Assembly (NCBI GenBank): GCA_036725345.1
Contig: DAIMEJ010000001.1
Span: forward strand, 62,001 to 126,000
Source: JAPLJU01 sp036725345
GTDB taxonomy: Bacteria; Desulfobacterota; Syntrophia; Syntrophales; UBA2192
DNA: 64,000 nt
Direction of reading: 5' to 3'
The notes beneath the pieces were generated by a model. The model searched no databases. It was not told where the DNA came from and saw only the letters and a program-made list of their open reading frames with translations. The translations under genes were made by a program, and so were the position numbers. This document shows positions 1-9,389 of this stretch, one piece after another; the stretch's first letter is position 1, and every line of letters starts with the position of its first letter.

Positions 1-2
1 TC

Positions 3-2165
3 AAGCTCTACCACGACGGCCTCATCTACCGCGGCGACTACATCGTCAACTGGTGTCCCCGTTGCCACACGGCCATTTCGGACCTCGAGGTGGAGTTCGA
101 GGAAGAGGCGGGGGCCCTGTGGGACATCCGCTATCCTTACGCGGACGGGACGGGGGAGATCGTCGTGGCCACGACGCGCCCCGAGACGATGCTCGGCGAC
201 ACGGCCGTCGCCGTCAACCCCAAGGACAAGCGCTACAGGGACGTGATAGGCAAGAAGGTCATCCTGCCGCTCGTCAACCGGGAGATCCCGATCATCGGCG
301 ATGATTATGTGACCATGGACTTCGGCTCCGGGGCCGTGAAGATCACGCCCGCCTGCGACCCCGCCGACTTTGAAATGTCGAAGCGGCACAACCTCGAGGT
401 GATCAAGATCATGGACGGAAGCGCCGTCATCAACGAAAACGGCGGGGTCTACCGGGGGCAGGATCGCTACGTGGCCCGGGACAATGTCGTCAAGGACCTC
501 GAGAAGGGGGGCTATCTCGTCCGCAAGGAGGCCTACACGCACAACGTGGGGAAGTGCTACCGCTGCAAGACGGATATCGAACCCTTCGTGTCCACGCAGT
601 GGTTTGTGAGCACGAAACCGCTCGCCAGGACGGCCTCCGCCGCTGTGGTCAAGGGGCAAACCAGGATCGTCCCCAAGATGTGGGAGGGGACCTATTTCGA
701 CTGGCTCGACAACATCCGTGACTGGTGCATCTCCCGGCAGATCTGGTGGGGTCACCGGATCCCCGTGTGGTACTGCGAGGGGTGCGGGGAGATTGTCGTC
801 GCCTCGGAAGACCCGACGAAATGCACGAAGTGCGAGGGCGCCAGGCTCCGCCAGGAAGACGACGTGCTCGACACGTGGTTCAGTTCGGCCCTCTGGCCCT
901 TCTCCACCCTCGGCTGGCCCGAGAAGACCCGGGAGCTGAAAACCTTCTATCCGACGACCCTTTTGGTGACGGGGTTTGACATTCTCTTCTTCTGGGTGGC
1001 CCGGATGATGATGATGGGGCTCTACTGCATGAAGGACGTGCCCTTCACGGATGTCTATCTCCACGCCCTGGTGCGGGACGAGCACGGCGACAAGATGAGC
1101 AAGTCCAAGGGGAACATCATCGATCCCCTCGAAATGATCGACAAGTTCGGCTGCGACGCCTTCCGCTTCACCCTGGCGGCCTTCACGGCCCAGGGGCGGG
1201 ACATCCGCATGTCCGAGCAGAGAATAGAGGGTTACAGGCACTTCGTGACGAAGATCTGGAACGCCGCGAGGCTCTGCCTCATGAACACGGAGGATTTCCC
1301 CGGCGGCGACCTGAAGTTGAAGAAGGAGGACCATTCCCTCTGCGACCGGTGGATCCTCTCCCGGCTCGACGGCGCCGTCGCGGAGACCACGAGAGCCCTC
1401 GACGAGTACCGTTTCAACGATGCCTGCAGCACGATCTACTCCTTCATCTGGCGCGAGTTCTGCGACTGGTACCTGGAGCTTGTCAAACCCGTTCTCTACG
1501 GCAAGGGTGATCCGAAAAAGAAGCTGGCCGCCCAGCAAACGATGCTCCGGGTGCTCAGGACCGCCGTCCAGCTCCTCCACCCCTTCATGCCCTTCGTGAC
1601 GGAGGAAATATGGCACCGGGTCGTCCGGGACGGGAGTTCACTCATGGTGAGCGCCTTCCCCGTGGAGGACGCGGGCCTCAGGGACGAACTCGCCGAGAAG
1701 GAAATGGGGATGATCATCGATGTGGTGGGGATCATCCGGAACATCCGCGGCGAGAAGGGCATCTCGCCGTCGAAGAAGCTCAAGGTCCTCCTGTCCTGCG
1801 CCGACAGGGCCCTCATGCCGCTTCTCGAGGACGGCAGGGATTTCGTTTTCAACATGGCAAGGCTCGATGACCTCAAGATAGCCGGCGCCGTGGAGGACCC
1901 GAAGGGGGCCGCCACGGGGGTTGCCGGCTCCGTGAAGGTCTTCGTCCTGCTCGAAGGGGAGATCGACAGGGCGGGGGAAAAGGCGCGCCTCCGGAAGGAG
2001 ATTTCGCGCCTGGAGAAGGATCTAGCCGCCGTGACGAAGAAACTCGAAAACAAGGATTTCAGGGCGAAGGCGGCCGAGGCGGTCATCCGCAAGGAAGAAG
2101 ACAAGAACAGGGATATCCGGGATAAGCTCGGGATCCTCAACGCCGCCCTGAAGAAACTGGGATGA
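3..2165 (+). CDS. valS: Valine--tRNA ligase, 5' end missing
   Basis: This is the class I synthetase that charges tRNA-Val in the cytoplasm. The window opens inside the gene, so the start and the HIGH motif are missing; about 720 residues remain, out of a usual 870-950. Visible are part of the editing domain, two Cys-pair zinc-ribbon-like segments (CYRCK near nt 555, CEGCG near nt 776), the KMSKS loop (DKMSKSKGN near nt 1090), the anticodon-binding helices, and the C-terminal coiled-coil arm rich in K, E and R (nt 1970-2150) that is typical of ValRS. The stop is TGA at 2163-2165, and nadC follows 22 nt later in the same direction, so the two are probably co-transcribed. Identification is firm; only the 5' end is unknown. 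Confidence 0.97.
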   Translation, partial: KLYHDGLIYRGDYIVNWCPRCHTAISDLEVEFEEEAGALWDIRYPYADGTGEIVVATTRPETMLGDTAVAVNPKDKRYRDVIGKKVILPLVNREIPIIGDDYVTMDFGSGAVKITPACDPADFEMSKRHNLEVIKIMDGSAVINENGGVYRGQDRYVARDNVVKDLEKGGYLVRKEAYTHNVGKCYRCKTDIEPFVSTQWFVSTKPLARTASAAVVKGQTRIVPKMWEGTYFDWLDNIRDWCISRQIWWGHRIPVWYCEGCGEIVVASEDPTKCTKCEGARLRQEDDVLDTWFSSALWPFSTLGWPEKTRELKTFYPTTLLVTGFDILFFWVARMMMMGLYCMKDVPFTDVYLHALVRDEHGDKMSKSKGNIIDPLEMIDKFGCDAFRFTLAAFTAQGRDIRMSEQRIEGYRHFVTKIWNAARLCLMNTEDFPGGDLKLKKEDHSLCDRWILSRLDGAVAETTRALDEYRFNDACSTIYSFIWREFCDWYLELVKPVLYGKGDPKKKLAAQQTMLRVLRTAVQLLHPFMPFVTEEIWHRVVRDGSSLMVSAFPVEDAGLRDELAEKEMGMIIDVVGIIRNIRGEKGISPSKKLKVLLSCADRALMPLLEDGRDFVFNMARLDDLKIAGAVEDPKGAATGVAGSVKVFVLLEGEIDRAGEKARLRKEISRLEKDLAAVTKKLENKDFRAKAAEAVIRKEEDKNRDIRDKLGILNAALKKLG

Positions 2166-2187
2166 TCTTCGCGAAGACGGGTCTCAA

Positions 2188-3039
2188 ATGGAGATGATAG
2201 GGGCTTCTCAGTGGGCAAGGATCAGGCAGATCATCCGGTCGGCGCTGGATGAAGACATCGGTTCGGGCGATGTGACGACCGATGCCGTCCTCACCGGCGG
2301 GGAGAAGGGTCTCGCCCGGGCCGTCGTGAAGGCGGAGACCGTTGTCGCGGGTATCGAGGTCTTCAGGGAAGTCTTTCTCATCCGCGATCCCTCCGTGGAA
2401 GTCGTCCTGCTGAAAAAGGACGGGGAAGCGGCCCGCGCCGGCGAGATCGTGGCGGAGGTGTCGGGAAAGCTCGCGAGCATCCTCACGGCCGAGAGGGTGG
2501 CCCTGAACCTCTTTCAGAGGATGTGCGGCATTGCCGCCCTGACCCGGCGGTACGTGGAAGGGACGAAGGGGACGAAGGCGAAGATCCTCGACACGAGGAA
2601 AACCGTACCGGGCCTCCGCGTTCTCGACAAGTACGCCGTCCGGGCGGGCGGGGGGTTCAACCACAGGGTCGGTCTCTACGACGGTGTCCTCATCAAGGAC
2701 AATCACATCAGCGCGGCGGGCGGCATCACTAAAGCCGTCGCGCGGATCCCCGGCCGGGCTCCCATGATGGTCAGGGTGGAGGTGGAGGTCAGGAACCTCG
2801 ACGAGGTCCGTGAAGCCCTGTTGTCCGGAGCGCATGTCATCATGCTGGACAACATGTCCACGGAGGACATGAGGAGGGCCGTTGACCTCATTGCCGGCCG
2901 GGCCCTGGTCGAGGCCTCGGGGAATGTCACCGTGGATCGGGTGAAGGAGATCGCCGGGACAGGGGTGGACTTCATATCAACGGGCGCCATCACCCATTCC
3001 GCCGCCGCGGCGGACATATCCCTCAAGGTCCGGACCTGA
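2188..3039 (+). CDS. nadC: Nicotinate-nucleotide pyrophosphorylase (quinolinate phosphoribosyltransferase)
   Basis: It converts quinolinate and PRPP to nicotinate mononucleotide, the last step of de novo NAD precursor synthesis. The 283 residues match the usual length. Seen are the N-terminal alpha/beta sandwich with DEDIGSGDVTTDA, the segment LNLFQRMCGIA, the substrate-binding DTRKTVPGLR and GGGFNHR, the KDNH motif near residue 171, and the barrel strands VEVEV and IMLDNMS. An ATG three codons in (2194) is also possible; the first ATG is kept because both fit poor upstream ribosome-binding sequence. It lies in a cofactor run with birA and coaX. Confidence 0.96.
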   Translation: MEMIGASQWARIRQIIRSALDEDIGSGDVTTDAVLTGGEKGLARAVVKAETVVAGIEVFREVFLIRDPSVEVVLLKKDGEAARAGEIVAEVSGKLASILTAERVALNLFQRMCGIAALTRRYVEGTKGTKAKILDTRKTVPGLRVLDKYAVRAGGGFNHRVGLYDGVLIKDNHISAAGGITKAVARIPGRAPMMVRVEVEVRNLDEVREALLSGAHVIMLDNMSTEDMRRAVDLIAGRALVEASGNVTVDRVKEIAGTGVDFISTGAITHSAAAADISLKVRT

Positions 3040-3122
3040 ACCTCACGGTCCGTAAGGATCGACGATCATGATCGGGTCAAACCTCATCCGCCTGTGCCCG
3101 CCTGTCCGGAAAACAAGGAACC

Positions 3123-3911
3123 ATGATCGACGAACAGAAGCTGCGGGAGCGCCTTGCGGGGAGGCTCGTCGGGCAGAGTGTCATCTGCCTGAAGACGGTT
3201 GGCTCCACCAACGAACATGCCTTCGGGCTCGCGAACACGGGGGCGCCCGAAGGCACCGTGGTTCTCGCCGATGAGCAAAGGAAGGGCAAGGGCCGTCTGC
3301 AGAGGGTCTGGCAGTCACCGCCGGGCCTCAACATCTACACTTCCGTCATCCTCAGGCCCCCGTTCAAGCCGTCCGTTGCGCCCCGGATCACGCTTACGGT
3401 GGGGGTTGCCGTGGCCGATCTTCTCTCCCGGCGCGGTTTGACGGGTGTGACGCTCAAGTGGCCCAACGACGTCCTGATCGGGGGCCGAAAGGCCTGTGGG
3501 ATCCTCACGGAAATGAAGGCCGCGGCGGATCGGGTGGATTTCGTCGTCGTCGGCATCGGTCTCAACGTGAACATGCGGATGGAGGATTTCGGCGAGGAGA
3601 TTCTCGACCGGGCGACCTCCCTCAGGGAGGAGACGGGAAGGCACGTCCCCCGTGAGGAACTCGCCGCGCAGTTGTATCACCGGCTCGAGAAATGGTATAA
3701 GGTGCTGCTGGAAGAGGGATTCGACCCGGTGAGGGAACGCTGGCTTGCCTTTGCCGGCATTCTGGGGAAGAAGATCCGCGCGGGACGGGGGGCGGACGAA
3801 GAGCCGGGGGAAGTCGTCGGCGTGGACGACGACGGGGCCCTTCTCATCCGGGACGAAAGGGGTCTCCGCCGGAGGGTGGTCACGGGAGACATCATCGTGG
3901 AGAGGGGTTAG
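3123..3911 (+). CDS. birA: Biotin--[acetyl-CoA-carboxylase] ligase, monofunctional
   Basis: It activates biotin with ATP and attaches it to the lysine of biotin carrier domains. At 262 residues it lacks the N-terminal winged-helix repressor domain of E. coli BirA, so it should act only as an enzyme. Seen are VGSTNEHAF, the biotinyl-AMP loop (KGKGRLQRVW), LKWPNDVLIGGRKACGIL with the lysine used in catalysis, VGIGLNVN, and the small C-terminal SH3-like domain. The stop is followed two bases later by the coaX start, so the two are translationally linked. A biotin-dependent carboxyltransferase family gene lies 12 kb downstream, but no biotin carrier gene was seen in the window. Confidence 0.96.
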   Translation: MIDEQKLRERLAGRLVGQSVICLKTVGSTNEHAFGLANTGAPEGTVVLADEQRKGKGRLQRVWQSPPGLNIYTSVILRPPFKPSVAPRITLTVGVAVADLLSRRGLTGVTLKWPNDVLIGGRKACGILTEMKAAADRVDFVVVGIGLNVNMRMEDFGEEILDRATSLREETGRHVPREELAAQLYHRLEKWYKVLLEEGFDPVRERWLAFAGILGKKIRAGRGADEEPGEVVGVDDDGALLIRDERGLRRRVVTGDIIVERG

Positions 3912-3913
3912 CC

Positions 3914-4684
3914 ATGCTTCTGGTCATTGATGTGGGGAACACGAACACCGTTGTGGGGGTCTTCGACGGGGACAAACTCGTGCAGAACTGGAGGATCAGG
4001 ACCGTTGCCAATCACACGGTGGACGAGTACGGAATGCTCATCTACAGCCTCTACAAGTCCTCGAAGATCAGCGCCAAGTCCATTAACGACATCATCATTT
4101 CCTGCGTCGTCCCGCCGATGCTGAACATCCTCGAGCCCCTGTGCGAGAAATACTTCCACCTCAAACCGCTCATCGTCGAGCCGGGAATCAAGACGGGCAT
4201 GCCGATTCAGTACGACAACCCCCGGGAGGTGGGCGCAGACCGGATCGTCAATGCCGTGGCCGCCTTCGACAAATACAAGACGGATCTCATCATCGTCGAT
4301 TTTGGGACCGCCACGACCTTCGATTACGTCTCCCCGAAGGGGGAATACATGGGGGGCTGCATCGCGCCGGGGATCGTCATATCGAGCGAGGCCCTCTTCG
4401 AGAAGGCCTCAAAACTGCCCCGCGTGGAAATCAAGAGACCCAAGACCCTCATCGCGAAGGACACGATCTCCAGCATGCAGGCAGGCATCTTCTTCGGTTA
4501 CGCCGGTCTCGTGGACGGAATAGTGGAGAGGATGAAGGCGGAGGTGAAGTCGAACCCGAAGGTGATCGCCACGGGCGGGCTGGCCGGCGTCATCGCGCCT
4601 GAAACGAGCAACATCGATATCGTGGACGAGAACCTGACTCTGGAGGGGCTCCGGATCATCCATCTCAAGAACAAACAACCCTGA
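3914..4684 (+). CDS. coaX: Type III pantothenate kinase
   Basis: It phosphorylates pantothenate, the first step of coenzyme A synthesis. Members of type III need a monovalent cation and are not inhibited by CoA. The 256 residues show the ASKHA-fold signatures: DVGNTNTVVGVFDG at the N-terminus (phosphate 1), YDNPREVGADRIVNA in the middle, DFGTATTFDYV with the catalytic Asp, GGCIAPG, and ATGGLAG near the C-terminus. It begins two bases after the birA stop, within a valS-nadC-birA-coaX run. The gene ends 22 nt before a convergent gene, with no clear terminator between them. Confidence 0.97.
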   Translation: MLLVIDVGNTNTVVGVFDGDKLVQNWRIRTVANHTVDEYGMLIYSLYKSSKISAKSINDIIISCVVPPMLNILEPLCEKYFHLKPLIVEPGIKTGMPIQYDNPREVGADRIVNAVAAFDKYKTDLIIVDFGTATTFDYVSPKGEYMGGCIAPGIVISSEALFEKASKLPRVEIKRPKTLIAKDTISSMQAGIFFGYAGLVDGIVERMKAEVKSNPKVIATGGLAGVIAPETSNIDIVDENLTLEGLRIIHLKNKQP

Positions 4685-4706
4685 AGCCAGACACCCCTCT
4701 CGCCCC

Positions 4707-5099
4707 TTACTTGTCGATGTGGGCGATGGTGCAGCGAACGGCGCTGACGAGCTTTCCATCCTCTCTGGTGATTTTGATTTCCCAAACCGATGTCCTCCGG
4801 CCGATGAAGTAGGGCCTTGCCGTGGCCGTGACCAGCCCCCCGCTTGCGCCTCGAACGTGGTTTGCGTTCACCTCAAGGCCGACGGTCCTTTGTTTCTCCC
4901 GGTCTATGTTCATCGTGGCGCCGGCGCCCGCCGCAGACTCGGCGAGCATCACCGACGCCCCGCCGTGGATGTCCCCGTTGTACTGACGGGTGCGCTCATT
5001 GACGGGCATCGTGAGAACGACCTTTTCCTTCGTCAGTTCCTTCAGTTCCACGCCGAGAAACTCGAGGATCGTGCCCTCGCGTTTGTACGGGAAGTCCAT
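4707..5099 (-). CDS. PaaI-type hotdog thioesterase
   Basis: This is a probable acyl-CoA thioesterase of the PaaI/YdiI hotdog family, 130 residues long. Seen are the family core QYNGDIHGGASVMLAESAAG, in which the Asn-Gly...His-Gly-Gly segment sits at the start of the hot-dog helix, and a later strand pair (GLEVNANHVRG, ATARPYFIGRRTSVWEI). The start is taken at 5099 because GAGGTGG lies just upstream of it; an open frame extends further but without a ribosome site. The substrate cannot be told from sequence. It stands alone and converges on coaX. Confidence 0.85.
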   Translation of the reverse strand: MDFPYKREGTILEFLGVELKELTKEKVVLTMPVNERTRQYNGDIHGGASVMLAESAAGAGATMNIDREKQRTVGLEVNANHVRGASGGLVTATARPYFIGRRTSVWEIKITREDGKLVSAVRCTIAHIDK

Positions 5100-5308
5100 T
5101 TTCCACCTCCGGGAGCCCCTTTTTTGATTGATTCGGGATGCGGCACTATAAGAAAAGCCCCGTTCCTTGTCAAGGGCCATGCCACGGTCCCGCTTTTTCC
5201 CCGGCATTTCAGTTAAATCTTGCTAAAGTTGCAAGTCACGCCGCCCGATATCATTTTCAGGCACGCGTGCGTCTCCAGCGCCGACTTCGATGGGGGAGTC
5301 ATACTTCC

Positions 5309-5713
5309 ATGGAACAGAGCAAAGTCATTATAAGGTATGTCGACGGGCGGATCGTCAAGGGTTTCACCCAGGACTTCTTTCCCAACAAGGAATGTTTCCA
5401 TCTGCGTTCTCTCGATAATACCAAGGGCAACGGACTTCTGGAAATCCACCTCAAGGACCTGAAAGCTCTTTTCTTCGTCAGGGATTTCGGCGGAAACCCT
5501 TCCTATAACGAAAGAAAGGCCTACGGGGAGGGGGAAAGGGCACAGGGGCGCAAGGTCGAAGTCACTTTCAAAGACGGCGAGAAAGTCGAGGGGGCCACCC
5601 TGGGCTATGACCCGAACCGTCCCGGTTTCTTCTTCATCCCCGCGGATGATAAGTGCAATAATATCCGGATATTTGCAGTCAAATCCTTCGTCGATTCCGT
5701 CCGCTACATCTAG
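5309..5713 (+). CDS. Hypothetical protein with two similar beta-rich halves
   Basis: A 134-residue protein of unknown function. It appears to be an internal duplication: residues 4-60 (KVIIRYVDGRIVKGF...) and residues 80-134 (KVEVTFKDGEKVEGA...) share the pattern K-V-x-[IV]-x-[YF]-x-D-G-x-x-V-x-G, followed by a segment containing F-F and ending in a hydrophobic strand. Such small beta-barrel halves resemble PilZ- or Sm-like folds, but no c-di-GMP-binding RxxxR/DxSxxG pair is seen, so I do not assign one. No cysteine pair, signal peptide or membrane segment. The start at 5309 was chosen because the similarity begins there. It converges on trmFO. Confidence 0.7.
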   Translation: MEQSKVIIRYVDGRIVKGFTQDFFPNKECFHLRSLDNTKGNGLLEIHLKDLKALFFVRDFGGNPSYNERKAYGEGERAQGRKVEVTFKDGEKVEGATLGYDPNRPGFFFIPADDKCNNIRIFAVKSFVDSVRYI

Positions 5714-5745
5714 GACAAAATCCTGTCCGGAACAGCCGCCGTTTT

Positions 5746-7065
5746 TCAGCTTTCAGAAAGTCCGAGCCTTACGCTCCAGTCCCTGAGATCCTGGAGAGCC
5801 CGGGCGGCGTAGTGTACCCCCCGGTCTTTTTTCCGCACCGTACGCGGCAGAGGCTCGAAGAGACCGAAATTGACGTTCATGGGCTGGAAATTCGAAGGGT
5901 CGGATTCGGTGATGTGGTGGAGGAGGGCGCCAAGGGCTGTCGTCCGGGGGGGCGGTTCGAAGTGTCTGCCCGCCAGTCGGCACCAGATGCTGATGCCGGC
6001 GACAATCCCCATGGCGGCTGATTCGATATAGCCTTCGACCCCCGTGATCTGGCCGGCGAAATACACGTCCGGGTTTGAGCGGAGAGAGAGTGTTGCGTCG
6101 AGAAGGGCAGGGGAATTGATGAAGGTGTTCCGGTGGATGCTCCCGAAGCGGAGAAACTCGGCTTTCTCCAGGCCGGGGATCATCCGGAAGACCCGGGCCT
6201 GCTCCGGCCGGGCAAGTTTTGTCTGGAAACCCACGAGGTTGTAGGCCCTGTGTTCACGGTTTTCCGGGCGAAGCTGGACCACGGCGTGGGGCTTCTTCCC
6301 CGTTTGCGGGTCGACGAGACCCACGGGCTTCATGGGGCCGAAAAGAAGCGTCTTAGGGCCCCTCGAGGCCATGACCTCGAGGGGGAGGCACCCCTCGAAG
6401 AATTTCGAATCTTCGAATTCCCTGGGCGGCACCTGCCGGCCCTCCAGAAGGGCCCTGTGAAACCTTTCGTACTCCCCGGCCGTGAGGGGGCAGTTGAGAT
6501 AATCCCCGTCGCCTTCCCGGTACCTCGAAGCCCTGAAGGTCTTTTTCAAATCGATCGTCGCGGCGTCTACGATGGGGGAAATGGCGTCGTAGAAGTAGAG
6601 ATGAGCCTTACCCGTGAGGGCCGAGATCTTCTCCGCCAGGGCGTCGGAGGTGAGGGGTCCCGTGGCGACGAGGACGAGAATGCCCGTCGGGATTTCCGTC
6701 ACCTCGTCACGGACCACCCGCAGGTGCCTTTGATTCAGAAGGTCCTCCACGCGGGATGAAAAGAGCGTGCGGTCCACGGCCAGCGCTTTTGCCGCCGGTA
6801 CGGACGACGCGTCAGCAGCCTCCATGATGACGGATTTCAGCAGCCGCATCTCTTCCTTGAGAAGCCCCGCGGCGCTTGAAATTTCCGCGGAGCGAAGGGA
6901 GTTGCTGCACACGAGTTCAGCGAGGGCGGGGGATTGGTGGGCCGGGGAGAACCGGCGGGGCTTCATTTCGTAAAGGGTGAGGGGGATGCCTCTCGATGTG
7001 AGCTGCCATGCCGCCTCGCAGCCGGCGAGCCCCCCGCCGATGATCATCAATTTTCCATCGTTCAT
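5746..7065 (-). CDS. trmFO: Methylenetetrahydrofolate--tRNA-(uracil-54-C5)-methyltransferase
   Basis: This is a folate- and FAD-dependent enzyme that makes ribothymidine at position 54 of the tRNA T-loop. The 439 residues are typical. It begins with the FAD-binding dinucleotide motif IIGGGLAGCEAAWQL, followed by YEMKPRRFSPAHQ and LVCSNSLRS, with the conserved catalytic Cys in the CSNSLRS segment. GFQTKL and a C-terminal FAD-binding segment (GQITGVEGYIESAAMG) complete the family pattern. It lies downstream of topA and dprA on the same strand, an order often seen in Deltaproteobacteria, and is probably in one transcript with them. Confidence 0.97.
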   Translation of the reverse strand: MNDGKLMIIGGGLAGCEAAWQLTSRGIPLTLYEMKPRRFSPAHQSPALAELVCSNSLRSAEISSAAGLLKEEMRLLKSVIMEAADASSVPAAKALAVDRTLFSSRVEDLLNQRHLRVVRDEVTEIPTGILVLVATGPLTSDALAEKISALTGKAHLYFYDAISPIVDAATIDLKKTFRASRYREGDGDYLNCPLTAGEYERFHRALLEGRQVPPREFEDSKFFEGCLPLEVMASRGPKTLLFGPMKPVGLVDPQTGKKPHAVVQLRPENREHRAYNLVGFQTKLARPEQARVFRMIPGLEKAEFLRFGSIHRNTFINSPALLDATLSLRSNPDVYFAGQITGVEGYIESAAMGIVAGISIWCRLAGRHFEPPPRTTALGALLHHITESDPSNFQPMNVNFGLFEPLPRTVRKKDRGVHYAARALQDLRDWSVRLGLSES

Positions 7066-7139
7066 GGTGAGACTGTTTTTTCGGGTGACGGGCCGGATCC
7101 GCGGCCCCTGAGTGATGGAAGGGTGAGCGGCGGCTCCAA

Positions 7140-9389
7140 TTAATCCTGCGCCTGCTGGTACCCGCAGTTTTTATCGGGGCAGGCCTTCAGGCGGCCCTTT
7201 TTCCGGCTGAATTTTTCCACCAGGAAGGGCGATCCGCATGCGGGGCAGGCCTCGGGGATGGGCCGGTCCCAGGTGGCGAACTTGCATTTCGGGTAATTCG
7301 AGCAGCCGAAAAAGGCCTTGCCTTTTCTCGTCCGCTTCTCCGTGAGGTTCCCGCCGCAATCCTTTTCGGGGCACTTGATCCCGAGGCTGATGGCCGCTGT
7401 GTTCTTGCATTCGGGATAACCGGAGCATCCGAGGAAACGGCCGAAGCGGCCCTCCTTGAAGACCATGGGCTTTCCGCACTTGTCGCAGGTGATATCCGTT
7501 TTTTCCTTCTCCGCCTGGGTGATCTTCCCGTTTTCATCCTCCGTGAAGTTGCTCGTGTTCTTGCACTTCGGGTAATTGGAGCAGGCGATGAATTGCCCCT
7601 TTCGCCCCCACTTGATCACCATGGGGCTCCCGCACTTGTCACAGGTGATGTCCGTGGGGATCTCCTCTTTTTTCACGTCCCTCATCTGCGTCTTGGCCTT
7701 TTCCAGATCCTTTTCGAAGGGGCCGTAGAACTCCTTCAGGGTGGCGAGCCTCTCGAGCCTGCCCTCCTCGATCTGATCGAGCTGGTTTTCCATCATCGCC
7801 GTGAACTCCACGTCGAGGATCTTGGGGAAGTTCGTCACGAGCTGCTCATTGACCAGCGTGCCGAGCTCCGTCGGGAAAAACCGTCCCCCTTCCAGCCGGA
7901 CGTATTCTCTGTCCTGGATGGTGCTCAGGATGGCCGCATAGGTGCTGGGCCTCCCGATGCCCTTTTCCTCCAGTTCCTTCACGAGCGTCGCCTCGGAAAA
8001 ACGGGGCGGCGGCTGGGTGAAGTGCTGCTCCGGCGTGAGCGACAGGAGCTTGAGAACCTCCTGTTCCCGCAATTCCGGCAGCGTCTTGCCGATGCCGTTT
8101 TCCTCGCCGTTCTCCTTGTCCTTCCCCTCGGTGTATACAATCGTGAAGCCGGGGAACTTCATGACGGAACCCTGGGCGCGGAAGAGGCAGCTGGCCGCCG
8201 CAATCTCGATGACCGTCTGGTCGAAGACCGCGGGGTTCATCTGGCTGGCGATGAAGCGGTTCCAGATCAGCTGATAGAGGCGGAACTGCTCGCTCGTGAG
8301 ATGCTTCTTGATGTCGAGCAGACGGTAGGAAAGGGAGGCGGGCCTGATGGCTTCATGGGCGTCCTGGGCCCGCTTGGATTTGGCATAGTATCTCGCCGTG
8401 GGGGGGAGGTAGTCGTTTCCGTAAATTTCGCCCACGAATTTGCGAGCCTCTTTCAGGGCTTCTTCGGCTACCCGGACGGAATCCGTACGCATGTAGGTGA
8501 TGAGCCCCACGGGACCCTCCGCCCCGAGCTCGATGCCCTCGTAGAGCTTCTGGGCGATGTTCATGGTCTTCTTGGGGGAAAACCTGAACCACCGGGCCGC
8601 CTCCTGCTGAAGCTTGCTCGTCGTGAAGGGCGGCGGCGGGGTTTTACGGGTTTCCTTCTTCTCGATGGACGAGACGACAAAGGGCGCGGCATCGAGTTTC
8701 TTGAGGATGTCCTTGCCCTGGGCCTCATTGGCGATGTGGGCCTTTTTCCCCGCTATCTTGACCAGCCGGGCCTCAAAGGGGGGAGGGTTGGAGCCTTCCA
8801 GAAGGGCCGTGATCGTCCAGTATTCCTCGGCGACGAAGTTCCGGATGTCTTCTTCCCGTTCGCAGATGAGCCTCACAGCCACGGACTGGACACGGCCGGC
8901 GCTCAGTCCCCGCCGGACCTTTTCCCACAGGATGGGGCTGATCTGGTACCCCACGAGCCGGTCCAGGATGCGCCGGGTCTGTTGGGCCTCGTACTTGTTC
9001 GCGTCCAGTTGTTCGGGCTTGTTGATCGCCTGGATCATCGTGTTCCGGGTCAGGTCATTGAAGAGCACCCGGTAGAGTTTCTTGTTCTTGCCCCCGATTT
9101 CCTCGGCGATATGCCACGCGATGGCCTCCCCCTCCCGGTCCGGGTCGGGCGCCAGGTAGATGACCTTCACTTTTTCCGCGGCCTTCTTCAGTTCGGTGAT
9201 GACCTTCTTCTTGGCGTCGATCACCTTGTAGGTGGGCTCGAAGTCGTGTTCGATGTCGATGCCGAGTTTGCTTTTGGGCAGGTCCTTGACGTGTCCGACG
9301 GAGGCGCGGACGTCGTAATCAGAGCCGAGGTATTTCTTTATGGTTTTCACCTTAGTCGGCGATTCGACTATGATAAGTGAATCAGGCAT
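7140..9389 (-). CDS. topA: DNA topoisomerase I
   Basis: A type IA topoisomerase that relaxes negatively supercoiled DNA. The 749 residues hold an N-terminal Toprim domain (IIVESPTKVKTIKKYL, then APDPDREGEAIAWHI with the metal-binding DxDxE), the catalytic tyrosine in GLITYMRTDSVR, and a C-terminus with four zinc ribbons, each with two Cys pairs (CDKCG/CSNYPKC, CDKCG/CSGYPEC, CPEKDC/CSNYPKC, CPACG/CPDKNC). Of the two adjacent ATGs (9392, 9389), the second has the better spacing from AAAGGA. The start overlaps the end of dprA by 8 nt, which suggests translational coupling. Confidence 0.97.
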   Translation of the reverse strand: MPDSLIIVESPTKVKTIKKYLGSDYDVRASVGHVKDLPKSKLGIDIEHDFEPTYKVIDAKKKVITELKKAAEKVKVIYLAPDPDREGEAIAWHIAEEIGGKNKKLYRVLFNDLTRNTMIQAINKPEQLDANKYEAQQTRRILDRLVGYQISPILWEKVRRGLSAGRVQSVAVRLICEREEDIRNFVAEEYWTITALLEGSNPPPFEARLVKIAGKKAHIANEAQGKDILKKLDAAPFVVSSIEKKETRKTPPPPFTTSKLQQEAARWFRFSPKKTMNIAQKLYEGIELGAEGPVGLITYMRTDSVRVAEEALKEARKFVGEIYGNDYLPPTARYYAKSKRAQDAHEAIRPASLSYRLLDIKKHLTSEQFRLYQLIWNRFIASQMNPAVFDQTVIEIAAASCLFRAQGSVMKFPGFTIVYTEGKDKENGEENGIGKTLPELREQEVLKLLSLTPEQHFTQPPPRFSEATLVKELEEKGIGRPSTYAAILSTIQDREYVRLEGGRFFPTELGTLVNEQLVTNFPKILDVEFTAMMENQLDQIEEGRLERLATLKEFYGPFEKDLEKAKTQMRDVKKEEIPTDITCDKCGSPMVIKWGRKGQFIACSNYPKCKNTSNFTEDENGKITQAEKEKTDITCDKCGKPMVFKEGRFGRFLGCSGYPECKNTAAISLGIKCPEKDCGGNLTEKRTRKGKAFFGCSNYPKCKFATWDRPIPEACPACGSPFLVEKFSRKKGRLKACPDKNCGYQQAQD

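Noticed and set aside
7593..9380. Long open frame (595 codons) antisense to topA
   Set aside because: It mirrors the topA codon pattern, has no ribosome site and is low in family signal; topA is complete.
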